Assembly: GCF_032050975.1 (NCBI RefSeq)
Contig: NZ_CP116967.1
Span: 2,291,001 to 2,355,000, forward strand
Source: Candidatus Nitrospira allomarina
Lineage (GTDB): Bacteria > Nitrospirota > Nitrospiria > Nitrospirales > UBA8639
Length of the DNA stretch: 64,000 nt
Direction of reading: 5' to 3'
Part shown: one piece after another, positions 43,449 to 53,053 of the stretch
Numbering within the stretch: position 1 is the stretch's first letter
Layout of the letters: the number at the start of each line of letters is the position of its first letter
Position numbers and translations under genes: made by a program
The notes under the pieces: generated by a model
What the model was told of the DNA's origin: nothing
Databases searched by the model: none
What the model saw: only the letters and a program-made list of their open reading frames with translations

Positions 43449-44477
43449 ATGGCGAAATCCTTCCACCGCATTGGCGTGATTACCGGAGATCCTAGACTGA
43501 CAGATCCGACCAAACGCAATGCGCAATATAATGAAGAGGATACGGCGACGCACAATGCGATGAAGGCCGCCTTTCAGGAGCTTTCAGATTATACGTTTCT
43601 GTTTTATGACGACCATGCCCGTTTGTTTGAGCAGCTTCAGCAGGATCGTCCGGATCTAGTCGTCAATTTTTGTGATACGGGCTTTCGCAATGTGCCCGCT
43701 CAGGAACTCAACATTCCGGCTTATCTGGAGATGCTGGGGATTCCGTATACCGGAGCGCCGCCGTCGGCCATGGTTATCTGTTTTGATAAAGCCATTGTCC
43801 GACTCGTGGCGCAATCGCATGGCATCCCGGTTCCGCGTGAGTATTTTATCGAGGGTGGAGCGTCGCTTGAGGCCCTTCCCGAATTTTATCCTGCGTTGAT
43901 TAAACCCAATGCGGCTGATGGGAGTGTGGGTATTACGAAGGATGCCGTGGTCCGGTCGCCGGAGGAAGCGCGAACTTATCTGGACTGGTTACGCTCGACA
44001 CTTCCAGGTCGTGATGCGCTGATGCAGGAATATCTCCCCGGCCCGGAATATGGCATCGGAGTGATCGGCAATCTTGAAACGGGTTTCTGTATCCTGCCCA
44101 CCCTTGAGGTCGATTTCTCACGGCTTCCCTCAGGCCTCGATCCGATCTTGTCCTTTGAATCGAAGGCCTATCCGGACTCGCCCTACTGGACAGACATCAA
44201 ATTCAAACAGGCTGTTCTCGATCCGGGTCTTGAGGATCGAATGAAAGACTGGGTTCGGATCTTGTTCCGGAGGTTTCAGTTGCGTGACTATGCACGGTTT
44301 GATTTTCGTGTCGGATCGGACAATATGCCGAAACTGATGGAGGTGAATCCGAATCCCGCGTGGGCTTACGACGGGAAGCTGGCCTTTATGGCGGGATTTG
44401 CGGGAATCAAATATGGAGAGATGTTACACAAGATTCTCCAGGCGGCCATTACCCGGCAATCAGTCGCAACCAATTAG
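43449..44477 (+). CDS. D-Ala-D-Ala ligase-like ATP-grasp protein
   Basis: The 342-residue protein is an ATP-grasp ligase of the D-alanine-D-alanine ligase type. It has the N-terminal pre-ATP-grasp region (DLVVNFCDTGFRNVPAQELN, then LGIPYTGAPPSAMVICFDKA), the ATP-binding part (YPALIKPNAADGSVGITKDA and LMQEYLPGPEYGIGVIGNLE), and the Mg site (DYARFDFRVGSDNMPKLMEV, ending NPNPAW). The family joins a carboxylate to an amine by an acyl-phosphate. It lacks any visible Ddl neighbour such as a murein cluster. Its stop codon overlaps the stop of a convergent hydrolase gene by 3 bp, and the next gene beyond is a second ATP-grasp-like protein. The three may handle an unusual peptide; this is inference. 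Confidence 0.85.
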   Translation: MAKSFHRIGVITGDPRLTDPTKRNAQYNEEDTATHNAMKAAFQELSDYTFLFYDDHARLFEQLQQDRPDLVVNFCDTGFRNVPAQELNIPAYLEMLGIPYTGAPPSAMVICFDKAIVRLVAQSHGIPVPREYFIEGGASLEALPEFYPALIKPNAADGSVGITKDAVVRSPEEARTYLDWLRSTLPGRDALMQEYLPGPEYGIGVIGNLETGFCILPTLEVDFSRLPSGLDPILSFESKAYPDSPYWTDIKFKQAVLDPGLEDRMKDWVRILFRRFQLRDYARFDFRVGSDNMPKLMEVNPNPAWAYDGKLAFMAGFAGIKYGEMLHKILQAAITRQSVATN

Positions 44478-46507
44478 AGAAGCGACCGTGGAATCGCCAG
44501 TGCCCAGTCATGTCGTTTGATCAGTTGATCGCCGTGATAGGCTTCCAATTCTCCCGCAAACTGAAAGGTTTCGGTCGTGGCGGTGAGCCGTGTCCGACAT
44601 TCCAGCCAAATCGACCAGTCCCGTCGTTTCAAGTGGGCGGTCTGTGTGAGTTCCGTTTGAGCCGACAGCGCATCCTTTTCAAGAATCCGATATCGTTTAA
44701 AGAGGGTGTATCCCACATCGAGATCAATCTCTTCAATCCTGGCGTGTGAGGCGCCGTCAAATTCTCCCCCGTCACTTCGTAACGTGTAGACCATTTCGTT
44801 GCTTGCCAGATCGATTTCAATGGTTCGCCGCATGCTGAGCTGCCGGAGTTTTTTATGCGGGGTGCCGGGCGCGGCTTCGGGTGGCCCGAACGGCCGTAGC
44901 GCTTCGTCTTCCTGGCGGGGAGGGCGCACGGGAAGGGTTACATGGCTCATGCCAGTGCGGACGGTCAACGTCACGGGAACAGGTGGCGGCCAGGCAATCG
45001 GCCAATAACTGGTGGACAGTGAGAGCCTGATCCGGGAGCCCGGAGGGAACGCATGGGCAAAGTCGTTGAGTTGCACCCGTACCTGATACCATTTACCCGG
45101 TTCGAGCGGTTGAGGTGTTTCATGACTCTCCCGATGCGTGAGATTCAATAGTCCATATGTGACACGCAGAACCGATCCGTCGGGAGCGACTTCTCCCAGA
45201 CGGACAGCGATCATTGCCACCGGTTGATTAACGCACAAATCCAGTTCCACGACCGGTGCGCCCAAGACTTCAAGTCGTTCGGTGAGTGGATCGCTATCGA
45301 AGACGAGCGAACCGCCATCGTCGGGTCGTTGATCGCGCGGCATTTCCCCATCCGCGCCGAAACCGCACCATTCTCCGGACCGGACCCCGGTAGTCTGGGG
45401 AGAGCAAAACGACAATTCCGTGGGTTTCTCAGGAAGAGGGGAGAGATGTCCCGGTTCCAAAAACCACCGTTGCTCGTTGATGCGAGGACTCGGCCAGGTC
45501 TCTTCCGCTACCCATCTGCCGGGCCAGACGGCGTATTGGGGTTGTGGGGTCTGACTCTCTTGCATCCATACTCGAAATGCGGGTTCATCCATGATTCCTG
45601 TTTCCTCGCCCTTCAACCAGTGGTTCCACCACCGGACCGCTTCCTGCAGAAAGCCGATGGCCGGGCCGGGGACGCCGTCCTGTGGAAAGACATGGGCCCA
45701 GGGACCGATGAGCGATTTTTTCGGACAGGAAAGATGGGTCATCAATCGGGGAATGGCATTGGTATAGCCATCGGCCCAGCCACCAATGGCATAGACGGGA
45801 CAGCGAATGGCGTCGTAATTTTCGCACACCGAGCCATGTTTCCAATAATTGTCCCGCGATTGGTGCCGCATCCAGACCACAGGAAACGGTTCGAGATTGT
45901 TTAACCGTTGTTGCCACATGTCCCACCATTGGTCACCGACAATTTCCGGATCGGGTGGCAGCGCCGAGTAGAGGGTCAGCATGGAACCCCATTGCATATT
46001 TTCGTTCAAGAGGCAGCCGCCCATATAATGCGCGTCATCGGCGTACCGGTCATCCGTTGAACACAAGGTCATGATGGCTTTCAAATTCGACGGATTCCTG
46101 GCAGCGATCTGGAGGGCATTAAATCCGCCCCACGAAATCCCCATCATCCCGATCGCGCCCGAACACCAGGGTTGTTTCGCGATCCAGGTGATCACTTCCA
46201 AGGCGTCGTCATGCTCCTGATGGGAGTATTCATCATGCAGGATCCCTTCTGAATCCCCTGATCCTCGAATATCCACGCGAATACTGGCATACCCATGCGC
46301 CGCAAAATACCGGTGGATGGGCTCGTCCCGTGATCGCATAAAGTCCCGTTTACGATAGGGGATGTATTCCAAAATGGCCGGAACCGGCTCCGTATCGGCG
46401 GTCTTCGGTAACCAGATGCGTGCGGCGATTCGGCATCCGTCCGACATCGTAATCCAGGTGTTTTCGATTTCGGTAATGCGGTCGAGGATGGTGTAATCGA
46501 TAAGCAT
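44474..46507 (-). CDS. CocE/NonD family hydrolase (X-Pro dipeptidyl-peptidase S15 type)
   Basis: The 677-residue enzyme is an alpha/beta hydrolase of the CocE/NonD or PepX group that cleaves esters or prolyl peptides. The nucleophile is Ser125 in GISWGGFNA. The N-terminal strand has RIAARIWLPKTADTEPVPA and the catalytic region YASIRVDIRGSGDSEGI. The general-base His is probably in IGPWAHVFPQDG. A C-terminal jelly-roll domain (VVELDLCVNQPVAMIAVRLG) completes the family layout. The ATG at 46507 follows an AGAG site; an upstream in-frame TTG adds one residue. It lies 14 bp downstream of an ATP-grasp-like gene in the same direction, so the two are probably one operon. Confidence 0.9.
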   Translation of the reverse strand: MLIDYTILDRITEIENTWITMSDGCRIAARIWLPKTADTEPVPAILEYIPYRKRDFMRSRDEPIHRYFAAHGYASIRVDIRGSGDSEGILHDEYSHQEHDDALEVITWIAKQPWCSGAIGMMGISWGGFNALQIAARNPSNLKAIMTLCSTDDRYADDAHYMGGCLLNENMQWGSMLTLYSALPPDPEIVGDQWWDMWQQRLNNLEPFPVVWMRHQSRDNYWKHGSVCENYDAIRCPVYAIGGWADGYTNAIPRLMTHLSCPKKSLIGPWAHVFPQDGVPGPAIGFLQEAVRWWNHWLKGEETGIMDEPAFRVWMQESQTPQPQYAVWPGRWVAEETWPSPRINEQRWFLEPGHLSPLPEKPTELSFCSPQTTGVRSGEWCGFGADGEMPRDQRPDDGGSLVFDSDPLTERLEVLGAPVVELDLCVNQPVAMIAVRLGEVAPDGSVLRVTYGLLNLTHRESHETPQPLEPGKWYQVRVQLNDFAHAFPPGSRIRLSLSTSYWPIAWPPPVPVTLTVRTGMSHVTLPVRPPRQEDEALRPFGPPEAAPGTPHKKLRQLSMRRTIEIDLASNEMVYTLRSDGGEFDGASHARIEEIDLDVGYTLFKRYRILEKDALSAQTELTQTAHLKRRDWSIWLECRTRLTATTETFQFAGELEAYHGDQLIKRHDWALAIPRSLL

Positions 46508-46521
46508 CAAAACTCTCTGAG

Positions 46522-47508
46522 TTATTCGACAGTCTGTTCATGGCGTTCCGCAGCGGAGTCGCGGAGAGTTTTTGGAGCGGGGGGGCGATTGGGTTGAAAC
46601 TGATGAGTGGACCAAAAACTCAATGCCAGCTTTTTTCTGACTTCAAATCCCGTTTCAAGATCCCAGCAGTTGACGATAGCCAGACGAAATCCGCCTGGCG
46701 GCATGGAGTGGTCCTTCGGTGGTTTCTCTTCATGGAACGTGATCTGAATGCTGGAGACGTGTGGTGTTTGGCGCAACTGGGCAATCACCTCTTTGGGTGG
46801 ATGCTGATAATGGACGCCATGGGCGCCAAACAAGACGACACTGTACCCTTCCTGTCGATGGGAATCATCAAATTGCCATTGTTCTTCCGCATACAGCCGA
46901 ACGAGGGACCCAACCCAACCGGCGCCGTACAAATCCGGCCATTGGTCTGCAAATCGTAAATGTACCTCGATGATTTTGCCACCGATCGTCTCGAAGTTAA
47001 TCATGCCGGTGTATCCGGCAAGATGCCGGCGCAGCCAGTCGTCACAGTAGGCTTCGATGGTTGGAATTGGCGTTGCCAACACCGTCCAATAATCGAACAT
47101 TCCTCCTTCCAACGGTTTGCCCGTGGCATGTCGCCACCAGTGGGGTTCGCCCTTAACCACCGCGACGTCGCTGGACACATGATCGCCTTGGAGTAACGGC
47201 ATCCACATGTGTCCCGGCCGTTCCAAATGTTTGTATTCTTTTAATGAACGCAACACGCGGCTCCCGGCACCCATGCCGCGCATGTTGTAAATCGGTTTGG
47301 AAAACACGGGAAAGAAGGATGGATCCAGCCCATGCGGAGCACACGGCAGGTTCTGGCTCTCGGCAATCATCAGTTTGTTATAGATCCACTTATACTGTGG
47401 GTACCATGCCCAGGCATCGCCGTCTTCGGTAGGGATGTTGACTTCCGGCGGGCATGGAATGCCCTCGAAAAATTGCATTCTCCAGGGATCAGCTTCACAA
47501 ATCGGCAT
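46522..47508 (-). CDS. ATP-grasp-like protein of unknown function
   Basis: The 328-residue protein shares loose ATP-grasp features: a KPIYNMRGMGAGSRVL loop, a central HMWMPLLQGDHVSSDVAVV region, and a metal-site-like strand (MINFETIGGKIIEVHLRFAD). The usual KPxxGSxG loop is modified, so activity needs testing. The remaining part is rich in Trp and aromatic residues (DAWAWYPQYKWIYNKLMIAE). The start at 47508 has an AAGGATGAGG site. It heads the operon with the CocE/NonD hydrolase. Possibly a peptide-forming or amide-forming ligase whose product the hydrolase can process; that is a guess based on order only. Confidence 0.6.
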   Translation of the reverse strand: MPICEADPWRMQFFEGIPCPPEVNIPTEDGDAWAWYPQYKWIYNKLMIAESQNLPCAPHGLDPSFFPVFSKPIYNMRGMGAGSRVLRSLKEYKHLERPGHMWMPLLQGDHVSSDVAVVKGEPHWWRHATGKPLEGGMFDYWTVLATPIPTIEAYCDDWLRRHLAGYTGMINFETIGGKIIEVHLRFADQWPDLYGAGWVGSLVRLYAEEQWQFDDSHRQEGYSVVLFGAHGVHYQHPPKEVIAQLRQTPHVSSIQITFHEEKPPKDHSMPPGGFRLAIVNCWDLETGFEVRKKLALSFWSTHQFQPNRPPAPKTLRDSAAERHEQTVE

Positions 47509-47986
47509 GCTGGCCTCATCCTTTCATCATTCATCTGACATGGAACCCCTACCATACTTATTGAGATGAAGTCATGCAATACGATTGTTTGCTTCCGTCG
47601 GAGGCAGGTTCATCAAATTGTCTTGTTCCCGGGCGATTCTCTTTTCTAAGTTTTTAACCATACCCCTCACATAATCTTTTGAACGATCGCGTACAGGTCG
47701 GCGGGGACTTCTCCTGCCAGGTCAGACACAAATGGACAAAATCCAACCACTTATTTTGTTCATAAGGGATTCCCCGGAGTTTTCTGAGACCAGACGAAAC
47801 CCCGGTCGAAAAGAGAAAAGTATCCATTACATTCAGAATGATTATGTTTCATGATGACAGAAGTTTTGTTCAAGGTCTTATAAACGCTCAGGTGCTTCGA
47901 TGAATTAATTGATAAATCTGAGTAGGCCGGAATACAGCCATTCTTTTGCCAATCATTACTATCACCTTTAATCGAGAGGATCTCCC
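47509..47986. other. Intergenic region, no supported gene
   Basis: About 480 bases between divergent genes. It should contain promoters for the ATP-grasp/hydrolase operon and the DUF3597 gene. No clear boxes or repeats were found. Confidence 0.4.
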
Positions 47987-48391
47987 ATGAGTTTTTTTAG
48001 CAAAATCCTTGATAAGCTCGGTTTCAGTGGTTCCGAAGCACAGGCTGCTCCGGCGCCGCAATCACCTGCCCCAAAAACCCCGGCTCCGCAGGCCGCCCCG
48101 GCATCTCCTGCTCCTTCACCTGGAGCCACGGTGGTGGATGTCAAAGGGAAACTTGAAGGCCTTGCAGCCTCGAACCCCCAAAAGCTTAATTGGAAAACGT
48201 CGATTGTGGATCTGCTGAAGCTCCTGGATCTCGATAGCAGTTTCACAGCTCGTAAGGAACTCGCAACTGAGCTCGGATGCCCCGCTGACAAAATGGGGGA
48301 TTCCGCCCAGATGAATATGTGGTTGCATAAAACCGTGTTGCAAAAACTTGCCGATAACGGCGGCAATATTCCGAAGGAACTTTTAGACTAG
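47987..48391 (+). CDS. DUF3597 family protein
   Basis: The 134-residue protein matches DUF3597, small proteins of unknown function common in Proteobacteria and Nitrospira-like bacteria. The N-terminus (SFFSKILDKLGFSGSEAQAA) is followed by an Ala/Pro-rich linker and then the conserved C-terminal helical domain (VVDVKGKLEGLAASNPQKLN, then WKTSIVDLLKLLDLDSSFTA and RKELATELGCP). The family has a LysM-like neighbour in some genomes, but no fusion is seen here. The start has a GAGAGGATC site. Function unknown, possibly envelope stress. Confidence 0.85.
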   Translation: MSFFSKILDKLGFSGSEAQAAPAPQSPAPKTPAPQAAPASPAPSPGATVVDVKGKLEGLAASNPQKLNWKTSIVDLLKLLDLDSSFTARKELATELGCPADKMGDSAQMNMWLHKTVLQKLADNGGNIPKELLD

Positions 48392-48897
48392 TGGCGTAAG
48401 CAACCAGAGTAACCAGACCTGCCCACGTAGGCATTTGCTGGAAGAGAAAGACGGTAAACAGTCAGTGCAAAGGATTTTGACCTGAAAGGGGACAATAAGG
48501 ATTTTGGTCTGATGGCCGGATAAGTCCTATAGAATGCCGTGGACCCCACACTTCATCTATGAATGTTGCTGAATCGAAAACACTTTCTGACGTTTTTGAT
48601 TGTTTTTCATACCTGAGATGTCATGGTTTTCGTCGATTGACTAAAAGCTGCACCGCCTAAGATGGATGCTACTCACCGGCCTCCTCCGATTTATGCTTCT
48701 GCCGGCCAAGGAAAGTGAGGACAGTGCCAACCCGCCATGCCCCCATTCATGAGGGACGGTGGGGATAATCGCTGGTGGATGGTTCGAAAACCACCGCTTT
48801 GAGAGAGAAAGGTATCAGTCTTGCTCGCCGTATCTGGAGACGCATAAACGGTCGGTTACTGAACGGCGACAGTCCACTTTTTCTCCGGGAGGAACCT
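48392..48897. other. Intergenic region, no supported gene
   Basis: About 500 bases. A plus-strand frame runs into the following channel gene but starts without a ribosome site; the channel is taken to begin at 48898. No repeats or hairpins of note. Confidence 0.4.
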
Positions 48898-49914
48898 ATG
48901 GCTGAGAATACTGATATGACGAAATCCGTGGGAGATGCCCCACAAACAATCGATCTGGACCCCGGGGTACTGGTGGAACGCATTGATGGCTGGGTCGATG
49001 GCGCGTTCCGCATGTTGCCCAATATCGCTGTCGGGCTGGTCGTGCTCCTCCTATTTTACGGGCTGGGAACATTTGCCGGATACCTCGTTCGAAAACAAAT
49101 GGCTCGTCATTCACGTGACAATCTTGGCGAGGTCCTCGGCAGTTTTGTGCAGTGGGCGCTCGTCATTCTGGGTTTCCTCATGGCAGCGACCATCGTCCTT
49201 CCGACCTTGAAGCCCGGCGATCTCATTGCTGGGTTAGGCGTAAGTTCTGTGGCGATCGGTTTTGCTTTTAAGGATATTCTGCAAAACTGGCTAGCGGGGA
49301 TGCTCATTCTGTTACGTCAACCGTTCGAAATTAACGATCAGATCGAAGTAAAGGGGCGCGAGGGAACCGTGGAACGAATTGAAACCAGGGCAACGATCAT
49401 CAAAACCTATGACGGACAGCGGATTGTCATACCGAACAGCGATATTTATACCAATGCCGTCCTGGTCAAGACGGCGCATGAGAAGCGGCGCAGTCAATAT
49501 GATGTCGGTATTGGATATGGGGATAGTATTGAGGATGCTCTCGACGTGATACGGGAAGCCGTGGCAGGCGTCGCGAACGTCCAGCGTGATCCTCCCCCGG
49601 AAGCATTTGTATGGGCTCTGGACACCAGCTGGGTCACCATCCGGGCGCGATGGTGGACTGAGAGTCGTCGAGCCGACGTGATACAAGTTCAGGCCGAGGT
49701 CCTGACGGCCATCAAAAATGCGTTAGACAAGGCCGGCATCGATATGCCGTACGAAACGCAGGTCCAGCTATTTCATGATCAAACGGAAAGTCGGGACGGT
49801 GATCGCGCCGCGCAGCGGGAAGGATGGCCTGCACCCAAGGACGGAACCACCCAGCCACGTTGGAAAGCAGAGGCCACGCGGCGAGAGGCACTTACCATGA
49901 AATCATCACAGTAA
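48898..49914 (+). CDS. MscS-type small mechanosensitive channel
   Basis: The 338-residue channel opens under membrane tension to relieve osmotic downshock. After a short N-terminus come three membrane helices: IAVGLVVLLLFYGLGTFAGY, FVQWALVILGFLMAATIVL, then the pore helix AGLGVSSVAIGFAFKDILQN with the Gly/Ala packing surface. The soluble vestibule follows (RQPFEINDQIEVKGREGTVE, then RIVIPNSDIYTNAV). The C-terminus is short and basic. The ATG at 48898 has a GGGAGGAACC ribosome site. It differs clearly from the BON-containing homologue at 55134, so two separate MscS systems are present. Confidence 0.95.
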   Translation: MAENTDMTKSVGDAPQTIDLDPGVLVERIDGWVDGAFRMLPNIAVGLVVLLLFYGLGTFAGYLVRKQMARHSRDNLGEVLGSFVQWALVILGFLMAATIVLPTLKPGDLIAGLGVSSVAIGFAFKDILQNWLAGMLILLRQPFEINDQIEVKGREGTVERIETRATIIKTYDGQRIVIPNSDIYTNAVLVKTAHEKRRSQYDVGIGYGDSIEDALDVIREAVAGVANVQRDPPPEAFVWALDTSWVTIRARWWTESRRADVIQVQAEVLTAIKNALDKAGIDMPYETQVQLFHDQTESRDGDRAAQREGWPAPKDGTTQPRWKAEATRREALTMKSSQ

Positions 49915-50198
49915 GGCGCAATCATATCTACCCAGGTCACGAGATAGTCGCCACCCATGGCTATGATAGGTCGAGTGAATTCGGTCATGGTTTTCAAGGA
50001 GGAAATGCAACCAAGCAAGCCCTTTAAGGGTAGAGATCAAAAATCATGTTAGTCCCCCGGAACGAGGAAATGGGAGACGAATATAGATGACTCTTCATGA
50101 AGTTGTGGGGTATTGAGAGGAAATTAAAGAATTCTGAAATTATTTCAAGAATATGCCATGAACCCGGCAAGTTCATTGGCTCCAGCGAAAAGGTAATT
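49915..50198. other. Intergenic region, no supported gene
   Basis: About 280 bases between the MscS and YjbQ genes. A 15-codon frame at 50007 follows an AGGAGG but its spacing is too short for good initiation. Nothing else found. Confidence 0.35.
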
Positions 50199-50597
50199 AT
50201 GGATACGTTACAGGTGAAAACAAAGAACCTTAAAGATATTGTGAATCTCACCCCGAAATTGAATAGGATCATACAAAATGCGGATTTTCAAAATGGCTTG
50301 TGCCACGTCTTTTTGCCGCATACCACGGCTGCGCTCACAACCGGTGAAATAGGAGAGGGCACGGAGGAAGATCTTCTCGAAGTGGCCGAAAAAATCATTC
50401 CACAAATCAACTTTCGTCATGCCCATGATCCCTCCCATGCCTGGTCTCATATGGCGGGATCTTTAATCGGAGCGTCGTTGACCTTGCCAGTGATGGACGG
50501 TGAACTGCGTTTGGGTACCTGGCAATCAGTCTTATTAGTTGAACTAGATGGCCCACGGGAACGCCAGCTTGTGGTGAGTTTAGCTCCTACATCGTGA
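50199..50597 (+). CDS. yjbQ: YjbQ/UPF0047 family protein
   Basis: The 132-residue protein matches the YjbQ (UPF0047) family, some members of which have secondary thiamine-phosphate synthase activity. The fold signature is present: CHVFLPHTTAALTTGE with the conserved His and Thr, EGTEEDLLEVAEKIIP, then FRHAHDPSHAWSHMAGSLIG and a final LGTWQSVLLVELDGPR. The His-rich cluster probably binds a metal. The start at 50199 is favoured by an AAAAGG site; the frame is open further upstream. No thiamine gene is adjacent, so the role here is likely metabolic side-reaction or unknown. Confidence 0.9.
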   Translation: MDTLQVKTKNLKDIVNLTPKLNRIIQNADFQNGLCHVFLPHTTAALTTGEIGEGTEEDLLEVAEKIIPQINFRHAHDPSHAWSHMAGSLIGASLTLPVMDGELRLGTWQSVLLVELDGPRERQLVVSLAPTS

Positions 50598-51032
50598 AGC
50601 CAATGACATTGAGGATTCCAGGTTGAGAGGAAAGTGAAAATGGCTTCATGCGCGAGCATGGTGGCCAGCGCACCATCGTTCGTTAACGGATTCCGAACAT
50701 CCAGGATCTATCTTGGAAGTTCTCTAAATTTTCCACGGTCTGAATTCCAATTCGCCATGCATTATAAAGGAGACCATGCAGTTTCGTAGCCGTTTCAGTG
50801 CAGTAATCTCTCCTTGCATTGCACGAGCGATAATTTGAGAGTTTCTTGAGGCCGGCATATTGGCTGATGAATGGTACCGGAACAGACGAATTTTCTGATG
50901 AAAATAGAAAAGTATCCATTTCAATCTCATGAGAACGTCACCTTATAATGTGAAAGTTGGGCAACGTGTTCTAAACGTTTAGCTCGTCCATTACCACTTA
51001 AAGATTAATTGAGCAGAGAAGGTTAAAATCGT
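50598..51032. other. Intergenic region, no supported gene
   Basis: About 435 bases between YjbQ and topoisomerase genes. Two overlapping minus-strand frames of 68 and 78 codons occur, but neither has a ribosome site or family pattern. Confidence 0.4.
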
Positions 51033-52148
51033 GTGACCGTGAAGGCATCACCTGCGCCTTTAGACAATCCGAATATTTCGGCGAAAGCTGCCGGACTACG
51101 CTATGTCACGGATGAATGCCCGGGCCTAGTACGGAAGCGAGCAGGAAAAGGATTTCGTTATGTTGGACATAACGGCCGACAAGTCCGTAATCCTCACGTA
51201 CTAGGGCGCATTAAAGCTTTGGCCATTCCGCCTGCGTGGCAGGATGTGTGGATTTGTTCGAACCCGGACGGACACCTACAGGCTACGGGACGGGATTCGA
51301 AAGGCCGTAAGCAATATCGGTATCATCCGCAGTGGAGGAGAATTCGGGATGAGGCTAAATATGAACATCTGACGGCTTTTGCCCAAGCATTGCCTCGTAT
51401 TCGGAGGATCGTTAAAAGGGATCTTTCTCAAAAAGGGTTACCGCGAACCAAAATTCTGGCGACGATCGTCCGGCTTCTTGAAACTTCTTTGATTCGAGTC
51501 GGAAACGTAGCCTATGCGCGTGACAATGAGTCCTTCGGGTTAACAACCATGAGGGACCGGCATGTCAAGGTGAAGGGCTCCACCCTCACATTTCAATTTA
51601 AAGGGAAAAGTGGCATCGATCACGCCGTCGATCTTACCGATCCACGGTTAGCGAAAATCGTCAGGCAATCGCAAGAGCTACCCGGCTATGAACTCTTTCA
51701 ATATCTCGATGAGAATGGTGCCAAGCAATCCATCGAATCCACGGATGTGAACGCGTATCTCAGGGAAATTACCGGACAGGATTTTACCGCCAAGGATTTT
51801 CGCACGTGGGCCGGGACAGTCCTGGCGGCCAGAGCCCTTCAGGAGTTTCAATCGTTTGACTCTCAAGCTCAGGCAAAACGAAATGTGGTACGGGCCATCG
51901 AGTCTGTGGCCAAACGACTGGGTAATACGAAAGCGGTCTGTCAGAAATGTTATGTCCACCCTCATGTGCTGAACGCGTATATGGAAGGCACTCTCCTCCA
52001 AACACTTCGCAAACGGGTGAATCGGGAACTTTCTCAATCGCTTCGTGGGTTACCTGCGGAGGAAGCGGCTGTGTTGACGTTGCTTCAACAGCAATTAAAG
52101 TCTGAAAAACGGCCAAACAAGAATACATCCAGGAACGGAAAGATGTAA
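51033..52148 (+). CDS. DNA topoisomerase IB (poxvirus-like type)
   Basis: The 371-residue enzyme relaxes supercoils through a 3'-phosphotyrosine intermediate. Residues of the type IB core are visible: Arg155 in LETSLIRVGN, a lysine after KVKGSTLTFQFKGKSG, Arg257 in KDFRTWAGTVLAARAL, and the nucleophile Tyr307 in CQKCYVHPHVLNAY. The N-terminal DNA-binding domain has GRIKALAIPPAWQDVWICSN and SKGRKQYRYHPQWR. Its start is a GTG with a GAAGG site. Bacterial IB enzymes are non-essential and scattered by transfer. Stand-alone here. Confidence 0.95.
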   Translation: MTVKASPAPLDNPNISAKAAGLRYVTDECPGLVRKRAGKGFRYVGHNGRQVRNPHVLGRIKALAIPPAWQDVWICSNPDGHLQATGRDSKGRKQYRYHPQWRRIRDEAKYEHLTAFAQALPRIRRIVKRDLSQKGLPRTKILATIVRLLETSLIRVGNVAYARDNESFGLTTMRDRHVKVKGSTLTFQFKGKSGIDHAVDLTDPRLAKIVRQSQELPGYELFQYLDENGAKQSIESTDVNAYLREITGQDFTAKDFRTWAGTVLAARALQEFQSFDSQAQAKRNVVRAIESVAKRLGNTKAVCQKCYVHPHVLNAYMEGTLLQTLRKRVNRELSQSLRGLPAEEAAVLTLLQQQLKSEKRPNKNTSRNGKM

Positions 52149-52245
52149 CGCAACCCCCACTGGTTGTCCGTATGTGTACATTCCCGAACGGGAAACCCCA
52201 GGGCCCGATAGATCAAAATTATTAAAGGATGAGGAGATTGACTAA

Positions 52246-52902
52246 ATGATACAAGCGGTAATTTTTGATGTTGATGGCACGCCTATGGATACGAATTATT
52301 TACATGTGGAGGCCTGGGCCCGTGCCTTTTCGGTCGTCAAGCATCCAGTACCACGTGCCGCAATCCATCGGCAGATTGGTAAGGGATCGGACCTGATGCT
52401 GGGTGCGCTTCTTACGGATGAGGCTTTACACGAACGGGCCAATGAATTACACAGTCAATTTTTTGACGAGTTGAAAGATCATACCTATCCTTTGCCTGGA
52501 GCCAAAGAAATCCTTGCAACTCTCTCATCGCAAGATATCGCCATCTGGCTGGCGACGAGTGCAAAGTCAGAAGAATTGGAACATCATGTTCAAGCACTGG
52601 GGGCAAAGGATAAGCTGGCCGGGCTGGTGTCCTCGGCGGATGTAGAGAGTGCGAAGCCCGCACCGGATATTTTTCAACTCACTCTGGAGCGGGCGGGATG
52701 TTCCCCGAAGGAGAGCATTGTGATCGGTGACACGATTTGGGATATTCAATCCGCTCAAGGCTGCGGACTTCAGACGATTGCGGTTAGAACCGGAGGAGCC
52801 TTTAGTCGAGAGGAACTCCATGCGGCTGGGGCGGTGGCTGTATACCAGGATTGTGCAGAGCTTCTGGCATCCGGGTTTCCCACTAATTTTGAAGCGAGAT
52901 AG
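52246..52902 (+). CDS. HAD-superfamily phosphatase (phosphoglycolate phosphatase-like)
   Basis: The 218-residue protein is a haloacid dehalogenase-type phosphatase with a helical cap. Motif I is VIFDVDGTPMD (Asp nucleophile and Asp acid/base; a Pro replaces the usual Leu after DGT). Motif II is LATSAKS, motif III is the Lys in SAKPAPDIF, and motif IV is VIGDTIWDIQSA. The cap segment lies between residues 17 and 85. Substrates in this group are phosphoglycolate, sugar phosphates or nucleotides. A GAGGAG ribosome site lies 9 nt upstream of the ATG. Downstream of topoisomerase IB by 97 bp. Confidence 0.9.
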   Translation: MIQAVIFDVDGTPMDTNYLHVEAWARAFSVVKHPVPRAAIHRQIGKGSDLMLGALLTDEALHERANELHSQFFDELKDHTYPLPGAKEILATLSSQDIAIWLATSAKSEELEHHVQALGAKDKLAGLVSSADVESAKPAPDIFQLTLERAGCSPKESIVIGDTIWDIQSAQGCGLQTIAVRTGGAFSREELHAAGAVAVYQDCAELLASGFPTNFEAR

Positions 52903-53053
52903 GAAGGAAGGCCTTTCTGGGATAGGTGTTTAACTGCAACCGGATTCCGGACGAAATCCCATCTTTGGTCATTCTGCTCACGTGGTAGCTGAAAACATGA
53001 CGAGTCAGCGAGGGAAAAACCTGTTCCCAACGATCCGGGGATAATTGCTGACG

